Source: Lepidodermella squamata
Taxonomy: Eukaryota; Gastrotricha
DNA: 64,000 nucleotides
Direction: 5' to 3'
Assembly (NCBI GenBank): GCA_047495785.1
Contig: JBLDXI010000024.1
Span: 620,001 to 684,000, forward strand
Below, in pieces: positions 21,531-34,112 of this stretch (position 1 is its first letter; each line of letters starts with the position of its first letter). Made by a program: the position numbers and the translations under genes. The notes under the pieces were generated by a model. That model saw nothing but the letters and a program-made list of their open reading frames with translations. It did not search any database and had not been told where the DNA came from.

Positions 21531-24127
21531 ATGGAAAGAGTTGTTACGTTCGCTAACGAAACAGCTGAAGGATGGTCTCCCTTGAGCACTGGGGTGCTTG
21601 GAACTTCGTCTGCGACTAAAGATTCGACAGGACTTTCCCCAATCAATTCATCCAACAATGTGTCAAACACAGATGAATGCGCCAGATCAACAACCCCCAC
21701 CCGAATGAACCCCTTCTCCTCGACGCCTTTCGGGCTTTCGGCGTCAACGTCTAGTCCCAATTTATTGATCGACAAAATTGCACAGTCTAGCCTTGGCAAA
21801 TACAGAGATTCTCCGAAAACTAAATGGCATGCAGTAAGTAATTAATTACGCCAATCACATCAGAAAATCAACCTCTCGTTTTCAGAGCACGTCTCGTCTG
21901 CAAGATCATGTGAAGACTCTGCAAACTCAGCTTTCTGGTTCCGAGCAACGGCAAGAAGCTTTGGAACGCGAAAACAGTGAATTGAGACAGCAAGTGAAAA
22001 TGCTTCACGACCAACTTATTCGTCAGGAAAGCAGTTTTAACATGCGCATTGAAGAAGCGGTAAGGATTGAAGACGAAAACGCTTCTCTGAATAAGGTGGT
22101 AAACGAGCTACGTGACAGGCTGTCTGTCGTAATGGTTGGTTTGTGCTCAATGCGAAAAAGCTGTTATAGACTAAATTTTTTTAGAAAAAAATGAGCGAAG
22201 CTGAGCTTGACGCTGGACGCATTAATGTAGAATTGGACGAAAAGCAAGAAGAAATTAGAACTCTTGAGTACAAGCTGAAGACAGCTCAAGCAGAATTGAC
22301 CGAAATTAGGACGAATTTCAAACAATTTTCTGCCGATAACGAGCAGCTTTCTGTGGAAAACGATGTTCTTAAACAGAAGCTAAAGGAAGTCGAGAGCGAA
22401 TTCAGCCAAGTAAGGAAGAGCTTGAAAGATAAAGTCGACCTGTTAGAGGCGGTGCAAAAGCAGCGAGACATCCTTGAAGACAAGTTGAAGCAAACTGAGC
22501 GCAAAATGATGGAGATGGAAGAGACGTCTGGATTCGGCGATGGGCCTCAATCGAGCCTGGGAGCTGCAGCCTCTAGCCAAATGCAACTCCACATCATGAG
22601 CCAACTGAATTCCCTTGTTTCAGGACAGATCGGTTCACTTGTTGGCGATCAACTAAAATCACACATGGAAACAATGGCGAAAGAGGTTAGTTAATAATTG
22701 TAAAACGCTCTGAATATATTTTAAATCGCTCTGTGATTTTGATTTCAAGCTCAAGGAACTGAAGGAGGCAATGGGCACTCAATCGCAAGCCAGCGGATCT
22801 CAGTTCATTCCGAGCGCCCCGCCGTCGATTGTTGGAAACGATTTCGACGATGTCGGATCTATTAAGGCGGACTCAGTAAGTAATAACGGAGTCAACTCGT
22901 CCATGGACCAGCACTTTTCAGCTGTTTCTCTCAATCCTGCTGACGCTACTATGACCAGTAATGTTGGCAGTGCCGGAATGGGAAATATTGGCACAATTGT
23001 CAATAATCCGAATACATCGACGTGGAAAAAACCAAGTGCACCGGCAGTGCATAATAGGACTAACACGTCTGTAAATCACGACAAGATTTTCGACTGGCTG
23101 CCCAACGACCCGGATGCAGAGGAGCTTTTCGAAGAGGAAGCTCGTTGGCGTGATCGCGAATTTGTCAAGAGAACAGCAATGGGTGCCGCAAATCGCAAGC
23201 GTTTAATTCAGCAAGAAGAGTCACGGAAGAGTTTTCCTCATCCTACCCCTTCAAATGAAGAGCATCATGAAACTGCCAGCGAACGGCTCACGGAATTGGC
23301 TGAGCGGAACAGGAGACAGCCAATGCATATGCGATCCGCATATCCTATCGAAGAATCGGCTTTTCTCATTCCGGAGAATGACCTTCGAACTGGAAAAGCC
23401 ATGTCGATTGACGGCCTGGCTTCCTCTACTCCTCTTCACCCTGATCAGCATCATTCGTCTCAGCTGCATCGACCTGGTCAAAATCTCCGAGTTCCAAGGG
23501 TACCAGTTACCAATCGTCCGGTGTCGCTGTATGCGCCCGCGACTCAGCCTGCTCAAAAGCCGCCGCAAACCCAACCAACCCCAACTCACACAGCACCTTC
23601 AGCGATCCCAAAACCCACCCAAATTATTATTTCGCCACCGAATCGATCTCGAATTCCAACTCCTAGAGCTGACTCGGCGGCGAGCAGATCTAACAGCGCA
23701 GCATCAAACGCCGCGGAGAACAAGGAGAATTCAACGGCGAAGGCTTCATCCACCTTAATGGTGATATCTCCTCCGGCGCGAAACCGAGGGCAGCCAGCAC
23801 ATCCGAAACAGGCTGACCCCGAGACTAGCAAGGAAAAAGCGCCGAAAAACAATGGGTCAGTTTTTATCATCTCACCGCCTCAGAAGCAGCCCGCCGCCAA
23901 CAAGCCTCAGCAAGAACCTGCTGCGAGGGCTCCTAGTGTCAATTCGAATAAACCTACTACCAAGTCAACAAGCACTCCTAAAAAGTTCGTTTTCATTAAA
24001 ATCCGATTAAGTAATGATTTTTTAAATTGTATAACATTTTAGGTTTTTGGGAGCTGTCGCTCGTGCATTCGGTTCTTCAACGTCAAAAAATACAACGACC
24101 CAAAGCGACCAAAAATCAGATGCCTGA
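21531..24127 (+). CDS. Unrecognised coiled-coil protein with Pro/Ser-rich tail
   Basis: Five exons (21531-21833, 21886-22134, 22185-22685, 22750-23984, 24043-24127) with good GT-AG borders encode 790 residues. Residues 1-100 are Ser/Thr-rich. Residues 105-330 form a long heptad coiled coil (for example LENDVLKQKLKEVESEF-type sequence), then a glycine/serine segment and a short second helix. The C-terminal 400 residues are low-complexity, rich in Pro, Ser and Ala. Near residues 640-750 a short motif recurs three times: IIISPPNRSR, LMVISPPARNR, VFIISPPQKQP. The protein ends FLGAVARAFGSS plus a polar tail. No enzyme domain is visible. A cytoskeletal, centrosomal or Golgi scaffold is possible from architecture alone; I do not recognise a family. 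The coding structure itself is well supported. Confidence 0.8.
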
Positions 24128-24911
24128 TCGTTTCAAATTTTAATTTTTTTGCCTTTTCATGTGCATGATGAGTTGTTGCTTGCCAGGAACCTCCGCCTTC
24201 TTATTGCCGTTTATATACTTAATTCATATTTCATATCACAGAAACGTAGGCGAGACGTTTTGTTGCTCATTCATTATATTACCGATTAAATACTATTATC
24301 ACAATTAACTGGAGCACTGCATTATTCGCGACTTTCGTCGGCTTCGGCATTTGCACTTATTAATCGTTGTCTTATTAGTTGATTAATACCGACGTGCGCT
24401 TTGGCAATAAACTACTTGTTATTTCGCTGACTTCTAGATTTGTTCGACTAGTTTCCCACGTTTAAGACATACGAAAATCGGAAGTTTTGAGGTGGCTTCT
24501 TGAATTTTATTTCGTTCCGGTTCGATTGATCAGGTGACTTAGTTGACAACGATACAAACTGCATTGTGTTTCCCGCGACTGTTCTATCGTGAATTCAAAA
24601 TAATACTCGTATGCCAACCAAAACCATAAATTTATTCATCGGTGATCATAAACATATTTTAAGGTAGACGGGGAAGTGCAGAAAGAAGATGAAAGCTGTC
24701 AGAATCTGTCATATATGGATACACGCACCAGACGAAATCATCCGAAAATGTTTCAATAGCTAAAGATAACCACAATTTACATCTCATGTAATGCTTGAAT
24801 TTGATAAAATTTGGTTGAGAACCAAACGTCCTAATAATTTTCAACATATACTTTGCACATATCGTTCTTTGGTCGTATGTGTTTTGACGTCGCGCCAACA
24901 AAAACTAACAT
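24128..24911. other. Convergent intergenic region, coiled-coil gene to QARS1
   Basis: About 780 bp of 3' flanking sequence for two converging genes. No coding frame, RNA gene or repeat was recognised. Confidence 0.45.
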
Positions 24912-27407
24912 TTATGACTTTCCTTTGTCTTCTTTGAGCTCAAGAGTTCGGTTGAAGACCAGACCGGACGATGCAAGTGAGCTTTTCTCATTATCGACAC
25001 AGAAATAGCCGTGTCTTTCGAACTGGAATCGACTCATCGGCTTGGCGTTTTTCACCGACTGATCAGCCCGAGCGTTTTTCAAAACAACCAGCGAATTTTC
25101 GTTCAGATCAGCCAAGTAGCCACCCTCGACGTCTTCAGGATTCTTGCTCTTGAACAGCCTGTTGTACAGGCGAACCTCTAGATGCACCGAGCTGTCAGAT
25201 TCGACCCAATGAATGTAAGCTTTCGGCTTCTCAGCAGACTGAACAATTTCAACCTTGAGACTCTTGATCTCGCCCTTCTCGTCTTTCACAACTTCTTTCA
25301 GAGCAACGACCAAACCCACGTACTTGAGACCGACAGGCTGTCCAGGCATGAGTCGTTTATAGCCCTTCTCGGCAGCCGACGAGTCAGCGACGAAGTCTGA
25401 GCGCTCGATGAAGAGCTTCGATGAAAACGCAACAATGTGAGTTGGTGAGTTTTCATTGGCCGGGAAATCAGGAATGTTCATCGATTTCGGAGTGTCAGCA
25501 GGCAAGTTGACGATTTCAATCGGAAGGGGATCTTAAAATAAGTATAAAATGAATAGCAATAGCATTGAAACAGATCAGCATACCTAAGCAGACCATAGCA
25601 CGAGGCGCTGTGATGTTGAGCACATCACGACAGCACGAGTCCAACATTGATGGGTCGAGAACTGTCTGAGCCATGGTGACACCGATTTTCGCGACGAAAA
25701 GGTGAATAGCTTCTGGCGGTACTCCGCGCCTCCTCTGGCCGGACAGCGTGTAGAGGCGAGGGTCGTCCCAGTCAGAAACAATACCTAGCTGAATGAGTTT
25801 CTCGATCTTCCGCTTGGACAGCACCGTGTAGTTGATGTTCAAACGGCCATATTCCCACTGAACAGGGCAGTACACATCGAGTGCGTTACACACCCAATAG
25901 TAGGCAGATCGGCGATTCTGGAACTCTTTCGTACACAGCGAGTGAGTAATATTTTCAATCGAGTCGCACAGGCAATGGGTGAAATCGTAGGTAGGATAGA
26001 TGCACCACTGAGAACCGGTCTGAGGGTGAGGCTTGAACTTGACGCGATACGCCACCGGGTCCATTTTTCCGTCGTCCATCACCATTTTCATTCGAAGTGT
26101 CGCCTCGCCCTCGTCGAACATACCACGGCGCATTTCCTCGAAAAGCCGCAGCGATTCTTCAAACGGCCTGTCCCGCCACGGCGATTGCGGAGCGTTTACC
26201 CCCTTAATTTCTTCACCTTTCTGGTGACAAACGTACGCCTTTCCACGTCGAATCAAATCAACGGCCCACTGGTATAACTGCTCGAAATTATCACTGGCAT
26301 GCGTGATTTTGTATGGTTTATAACCAAGCCATTCAACCATGTCACGGATTCCGCGAACAAAACGCTCATCCTCCTTTTCTGGGTTAGTGTCATCGTAACG
26401 GAGGTAACACAAACCGCCGTTAGCCATGGCATAGCCAAAGTTGAAATTGATGGCTTTCGCGTGACCAATATGTAGAATTCCGTTTGGCTCAGGCGGGAAT
26501 CGCGTCACGACAATAGGGTGTTTCAGCCCATTTTCCTCTCCCATTTTCTTCAATTTCTCGAGATGTTCCGCGAGAAGTTTCATCGTATTCGGCGTTACAA
26601 CGTATCCATCGGTCGTGTAATTTTCACCGGGTTTGTGGAAAGAAAGAGCAGCGCCTTTTATAATACGAGCTATTCCAGCTGCTACCCCACCGGCGCCTCC
26701 TGACTGCGAAATGAAATCGCTAACATCGACATCACGAACGTCGCCCTCGTCAGAACCAGCTGCGGCATTTGCTGGTTTGGCCGGAGCCTTCCCAGCGGCT
26801 TTCTTCGGCGCCTCCTCAGGCTTTTTCGCTGCCAGCTCTGGATTTTTCGCTTTGAAATCAGCCACTTCTTTGTCCACAACATCTTTTACTAGTTTCCCAT
26901 CGGCCCATTTCAACTTGGTGCGAACTTCGGCCATCAATTTACCCATGCCGAGATCTTTTGTTGAATTCAGATAATCTCTCACAACGCGTTCGACATCCTC
27001 CTTTGAAACAACTACGCCAACGCCAGTCGCTTCCTCGAATTTAGCGGCGTCGAATGGTTTGCCGATATTCGCGAGCAGATAATCGAGAGCAGCCTGAACT
27101 TGAGCTTCGCTGTTCAACTTCTTCTCAGCTATGTATTTGATAACAATTGACTGTGAGTCGATGACTTGAGGCTTAATCTTTGAAGACAGCTGATAGAGCA
27201 AGTTGAAAATAGCCTTGTCCACAGCTCCAGCCTTGCGTCAAAAAACAATAGCTGATGAGATTTTCAAGTCGAAATAAGAACATTTACCTCTTTTAGGGCA
27301 GCTTTGAAACGCTTTGCCAAGTCCTTATTTTTCTCGGTTTCAGCAATTTTCTGTTCACTCCAGCCACCGACCGAAGTGCATACCGCGTTGAAATCACAAT
27401 CAGCCAT
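24912..27407 (-). CDS. QARS1: Glutaminyl-tRNA synthetase
   Basis: Exons 27407-27288, 27231-25584 and 25531-24912 on the minus strand give 795 residues (human 775). Residues 1-190 form the eukaryotic GlnRS N-terminal domain, followed by a Lys/Ala linker. The class I catalytic core has [17 protein letters not shown] (HIGH motif) near residue 290, [12 protein letters not shown], and VLSKRK as the KMSKS equivalent. The C-terminal anticodon-binding beta barrels are in exons 2 and 3 ([29 protein letters not shown]). It charges tRNA-Gln in the cytosol and in animals sits in the multisynthetase complex. The start is the ATG 12 nt after an ATTTTAG acceptor-like site. Identification is certain; exon borders restore the frame exactly. 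Confidence 0.96.
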
Positions 27408-27638
27408 TATAAATAGCTTCTAAAATATGGGCACACCCAAGTAATAAAGAAATTCTGTAATTGTTTTTTTCAACCGGTTGGACCAACTCTGGAATGTAAC
27501 ATGCTAAATCACAGTCCCTAAAACACAAGATATTGGCATTTGGAGCTTTTCAAGCTCAGATAAGTTGAAATCAAAGTGAATTTTAGAGCCACATGAGCAG
27601 GCTCGCACCGAGTTCATTGCCGAAACGCTAGCATCAGC

Positions 27639-28836
<1,198 letters not shown>

Positions 28837-29575
28837 TCAGATCTTTCGCACAAGATAACCTGATACAGAAGAGCTAACTTCATAAGTTTTGGAAGCCGAA
28901 ATGCGACGTAGCTCAGACAAATAAATGTAATCTGCAGCTGTGGTGAAAAACGCGAAAGCAGCCGAGACAACTGCCAAAGCATACGACCATGAGAGATAGT
29001 TGAAAAATTGCATGGGCATCCAGTTCCAATCGACCCTGGCTGATACACCAAATATCAACACAACTGCAGTCTGAAAGGCACCTTGATAATAAAACAAACC
29101 AATTATTTTATCAAGAGGTTTTGTAGACTTCAACTTTACCAGTCAATGTAGTAAACAGCAGTGCCCACTTGGGATATGATTCGTCAGGATCTTGACAGTT
29201 GAGATAGGTCCAAAGGTGGAATGCCACAGAAGCTACGCTACACAAGACTCCCAGAATAGCGAATACTTCGACAGCAATGAACCAGCCGGGGAAAAGCCAG
29301 TAGCGAATAAGCTCGTATTCTTTCGAATATATCCACCAGCAACCATAGTAAGCCTTTTGCACGCGATCTCCCGGATGAATAAATCCAGCAAAGCAGGCTT
29401 CCCATAGCCCGATTCGTAAGAATTTTGAATGAACCCTTGGCCATGACTGAAACCAATACGGCGTTCCGAATGCCACGATCAGAATAACAAATGTAACAAC
29501 GGAAAAAGCCAAGCAATATTTCAGCGGCTTGTAGCCGACTGGGGTGCCAGTCAGCGAGGTCTCATAGCGCTTCAT
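28837..29575 (-). CDS. Four-helix membrane protein of the PMP22/EMP/claudin superfamily
   Basis: Exons 29575-29140 and 29081-28837 on the minus strand encode 226 residues. There are four hydrophobic segments at about 20-42, 92-118, 140-165 and 178-200. The large first extracellular loop carries GTPYWFQSW, GLWEACF and the paired Cys pattern (CF, GCWW) seen in claudin-like proteins. The C-terminus is short and basic. Proteins of this fold act in cell junctions, ion-channel accessory roles or myelin-like membranes, so function cannot be fixed from sequence alone. The frame is restored by a 58-nt intron with a TATCAAG acceptor. An ATTGTAG site lies 15 nt before the ATG. Confidence 0.82.
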
Positions 29576-31687
29576 TCTGATTCAAAGGACCTACAATAAA
29601 GAGTAATAAATAATATAGATAGTTACATCATGTTCAGCAACTACAAGCAACTATGATTTCGTATGATCGCGCGATTACGTCATATGGTATATGGTACACA
29701 GTTAGAATTACTTTTATCGAGTCAAGGTTCGTGGGCGGTAAAAAAGCTACCATCACTGAATGCTTTGATTTATCTTCGAAATTACGAACAGTGCCAAGAG
29801 CCAGATGAAACACAGATATCACAAAGGTCCCAAAAGTTTATCGTGAGACAGCGAAAAAAATAAAGAAACTGAACCTGATGAAACTTGTTTGCATTATTTT
29901 GGATGGGATGCCTAAAATCTAATGGGGACGTTAGAAGTGCCCTACTCTATGCCTTTATCTCAGTAACTGAAAATAGCATGATGCACAATTTATTATTTGG
30001 TAAACCCTCCGATACACATATCTGGTTTCGGGAGGCTTGAGGGTGTGTATTTTAGGCCGCTTCGTATTTCGCTACACGAGAGCTAAGAGCTACTCTTAAT
30101 CTCGTAGAGCGTAGAGGCTACATGTGAAAGTAACTGTTCTGTTGGTGATTAACGCATGACGCCTTCTTCTCTCAGAGTAAGTAATGCGCTTTTACTCCTG
30201 GCGCTTAGCGTCGAAATCTCAAAAGGCGAAATGTTAAAATAGAAATAACTAGCAATCAGTTTTCATTTCCAAAATACTTGACACTAGGAACGGGATCAGA
30301 GACTGGTAGCTGGCAGTGGCGGAGATATGAAAATTTTCCTGGGGTAGCACCTAGGGCGCCACTGACTCGTTTGGATAGTGAAAAATACTTTTACCATTAA
30401 AAATGGCAGTAATAATTTGCTATTGAAGAAAATCATATGGCGAAACTGTTTCAACGAGCTTTTCGAGCCCCAAATCGACCAATTAACGTATTTAAATTGA
30501 TTCAATTGACCTGTTTACTTCAAGTTAGGGGCGCCACAGTCCGTTTTGGGGGGTGAAGACTTGGGGTAGCAGTGCTACCCCTGGAGACCCCATATCTCCG
30601 CCACTGGTAGCTGGAAGATGTGATAAATTAAGTCAACCACCCGAACCGGGCGAGCTCATCCGGGGCCAATTGCAGCCAATTTTGGATTATAGCGTCCGTC
30701 CAAAGGGCCAAGATGTGTAAATAACTCATTTCCCATTCATCGCCAAACGCCTCGTTCAAAGAAAAACGAAAGCTGAGACTCGCTCTTTAATGAACAGCAC
30801 GATAAAGGTTAACACCAACATGGTTAGCGCCCGCAATTTAGCCAGTAATACCAAGTTAGCCAGTACGAATCACGACTTGGGCTAAAAAACAACAACTTTT
30901 CAGCATAGAAGCTGCATCAAATGAATTGCGGCGCCGAAACGAATGAAAATTATAATATGACATAAATTATTTAAATTAATGTCAGAAAATGACATGGAAC
31001 ATCCAAAAAGATAAAATTGATTTTGCGCAACAAAAATCTGAAAAAATCGAGTTGTAACCTGGGCTGTCAAACGTCTCAACGAGTATTTGCTCGAGGAACT
31101 CATTTTGCCGGCTTTTTGCAGTTTTCGAGGTTGTTAGCGAGTAGCCAGGCGATCTCCTCATCTCCCTTCTCCTTTCTTTGCGACCAACGGCTCACGAATG
31201 ACCATTAATGGCCACTACTTTCAAAATGCTTAGCTTTTAAAATTAGAACTGTTTGAAGTATGGAGGGCACAACATAAAATACTCTTGACTCTTGATTTTC
31301 GGCGCTTGGTGCTGATCATGCCAAATGAGCATTAATCATGCTCTTTTCCTAAGTGCTATGAAATGTAATTGATTGTATTCGTTTGAATTAATGAACAGAG
31401 AGTATGCTCATCCACTCTAGACTCTGGACATCATACATATTATACTGATGTGACTGATTATGACTTCTAGCTTCATCGGTTTCAGGTTGACAGGTTCGGG
31501 ACTTATCGCAATCCTGCTGTTTGTCTCTAGAATACTCTAGAATACTCTAGGTAGTTTTATTTGGTTATCTACAGGCTGCTCCACTCCCCATATCCACCTG
31601 GTTATATACCAATGTTTACTTATTTCTGCGTAGTGACGATCAGAGCATAGAGCATTCAAATCTTATGATCATTACATTTATAGGAGG
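29576..31687. other. Divergent intergenic region, tetraspan gene and Prickle
   Basis: About 2.1 kb without a supportable gene. It contains the MITE at 30306-30614 and a short AGAATACTCT direct repeat near 31530-31551. It should also hold the promoters of the two divergent flanking genes. Confidence 0.5.
30306..30614. mobile_element. Non-autonomous hAT-type MITE with 8-bp target duplication
   Basis: The element is 293 bp (30314-30606). Its ends are perfect 16-bp inverted repeats, CAGTGGCGGAGATATG at 30314-30329 and the reverse complement at 30591-30606. Subterminal GGGGTAGCAC and GGCGCC blocks are also inverted between the two halves. It is flanked on both sides by GTAGCTGG (30306-30313 and 30607-30614), a perfect 8-bp target-site duplication. 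Termini starting CAG-G/T-GGCG and 8-bp duplications are typical of the hAT superfamily. There is no transposase frame inside, so it depended on a helper. The intact ends and duplication suggest a fairly recent insertion. Confidence 0.9.
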
Positions 31688-33617
31688 ATGCAAAATCATA
31701 ATTATAATACGTTTGGATCATCAATATTTTCCGATTCTGACAGCGGCTGTGCTGTTGAAGAGTATGTTTGGGTGCCTCCTGGACTAAGCCATGATCAGGT
31801 TGGTGATTCTCGTGCCTTTCGAGCCAGTAATGTTTGATGTTTTGTTTGGTGTTCACAGATTCGTCGTTATTTTGCCGTTATCCCCGAAGACAAAGTCCCT
31901 TACCCGAAAAGCGAAGGAGAGCGCTATCGCGTAAAACAGTTGACCTATCAGCTACCACCTCAAGATTGCGAGGTACGCCCTGATCTTATGGACATCGTTT
32001 ACTATGCTTACATATTTTTTTAATAGCCGCGATTTTGTCGGTCTCTCAATGACAACGAAGTGCAAGAGTTGCTGACATTCAAGCTAAAGAGAAAAGCTGA
32101 ATGCTTGGGTCGTGGCACAATCAGAGAGCTGACAGAGACTGGAGCGGAAAACTTATGCTGTGATAAGGTAGCATTTCTATATTAACTTATACAGGCATCT
32201 AATTTCTGACATTCTACAGTGCAATGAGCGTTTCGAAGCGTACCAATTGGCTGTATTTGCTTCACGAGCGGGATCTGCCAGAGCCTGGCACCCTCAATGT
32301 TTTACTTGTTCTGAATGCTCAAATCTGCTGATCGATCTCATTTATTTCTACTGCAATTTGGATGGTAGACTGTATTGTGGTCGCCATCATGCGGAGCGGT
32401 TCAAGCCTCGATGTGGAGCTTGCGATGAGCTGATCTTCTCTGATGAATGTACAGAAGCCGAGGGCTACACATGGCATCTTCAGCATTTCGTCTGTTTCTC
32501 ATGTGAACAGCCACTCGCATCTCAAAGATACCTGCTTCAAGCTCAGAGGCCGTTTTGCATGCGATGCTATCATGAGACTCAGACGGAAACCTGCGTTGCA
32601 TGCCAGCAAAGAATTGGCGTTGATGACCCCCATGTCACTCAAAATGGGTTGTTTTGGCACAAATCACCTTCTTGTTACGCATGCACATTTTGCGGCAACC
32701 CAATCAATCCGGCCAGCCCTGCGTTTGTCACAGGATTGGAAATATTTTGCTCAACAGCTTGCCAGCATGAGTCAGCCGAAAGCGAGCTGAACAAGGAAAA
32801 TCTCGAGGCGTTACTTGCCACTTCCATTACGTCGCCGTTCGAGCAGCCACCTAGGCCAGTTCGTGGCGCGATGGGAATGTCGCATGTCGATGCGAGTTAC
32901 AACACCAGTTCGGACTTCCTGGATCCGCATAGTGAATCTTTTTGTACGCACCACTTGCCTCCTCACCGGTCTTGCCCGTATCATCATCATCACTCACAAA
33001 TGCCCTTCCCTCCTGAACCTGCTGTTCAAGAACTGTTAGAATCGGCTGCGTCGGGTTCAGTCCGAGGGCGGCCGCCAATAATCTCGACTCTTAGTAGCCA
33101 AGGATCTGTCCAGGGTGAAAATTCTACGGCGACTAGACGGGTTCACTTTCCTCGGAGCGTTTCATTCCCTGCCGAAATCGATGCACAGGGCGAAGACGAG
33201 GACAAACCAAAGCCACGTCGCAAATCTAGGAGGCATCGGCATCATAGACGTCGCCATCGCAGTAAGTGGCTGCTTTCAAGACTCTTTATTGCTATGTTTT
33301 TCTAATTCATATTCGTATTTTTCGCAGATAATGATGACGACGATTGCAGCACGTGCTCTAGCTCGAGTTCTGATTCAGTCGACGAAAGTGCCGGAGGATT
33401 TTCGACGTCTAGCCGCTTTCAAGCCGACGCTAATCAAATTTTAATGTCCTCGAGTGCTACCGGAGCTTTTGCGAACGGTGATGTCGTCTCAATATCCTCA
33501 TCAACCGGTAGTGGTTCGACTTACCAACCATCCAAGGGTGGTTTATACGCGGGTCGTCACACGCTATCTCGCGGACACAAGAAGCGAGTTGGCTCGAAAA
33601 ACTGTCTTGTTTCCTGA
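31688..33617 (+). CDS. PRICKLE: Prickle, planar cell polarity protein (PET + 3 LIM)
   Basis: Exons 31688-31798, 31859-31972, 32027-32167, 32220-33261 and 33328-33617 give 565 residues. The PET domain (about 25-125) has [41 protein letters not shown] and LGRGT. Three LIM domains follow to about residue 305 with the zinc ligands in place ([39 protein letters not shown]). The tail is His/Ser/Arg-rich and ends CLVS, a CAAX prenylation box. Prickle works with Vang and Dishevelled at one side of epithelial cells and antagonises Frizzled; farnesylation at the CAAX box supports membrane location. A TTTATAG acceptor-like site is 4 nt before the ATG. Shorter than vertebrate Prickle (over 800) because of a shorter tail. 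Confidence 0.95.
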
Positions 33618-34112
33618 AAAAAGTTTATTATTGTTGTTATCAGAAACGAGATTGATATGTATGTACAAGATATTTAGTCATCGTTGTTTTTTACATTTTT
33701 AGGCTCAAATTTCTCTTTGTTTTCGGTTTTTATAATCAGCTTGAAGGGTTACGGTGGTAAAGATGAAATGCATGCATCAAACTCTTCTCTTAGAAATTTC
33801 AAATTTTGTGCATAATTTGATGACACTTTATGAAATACAAAGTGAAACTTTTATTATTGCTCATCATAGCTAACTGACTGAATGCTTGTCGATGCGCTTC
33901 CGAATGATGTGAACCAAACCCAGCTGCTCCATTTTCGTTTCGTGCTCATCGCAGTCGCTGTAATTTTGCCGCATTTACATTTTACAATTTTCATCTTTTT
34001 GTTGGCATCTTCGCGTATGAAGGAACGCTGCTTCCATCGACCGAGTTTATACGTAATAAACAATGTCTTGTGTATGAATTCGTTGTGTTTTTATAGGCTT
34101 TGAATTCATATT
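33618..34112. other. Intergenic, Prickle to ACAD9-like
   Basis: About 495 bp, no gene seen. TTTTTATAG ends at 34096, 16 nt before the next ATG. Confidence 0.45.
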
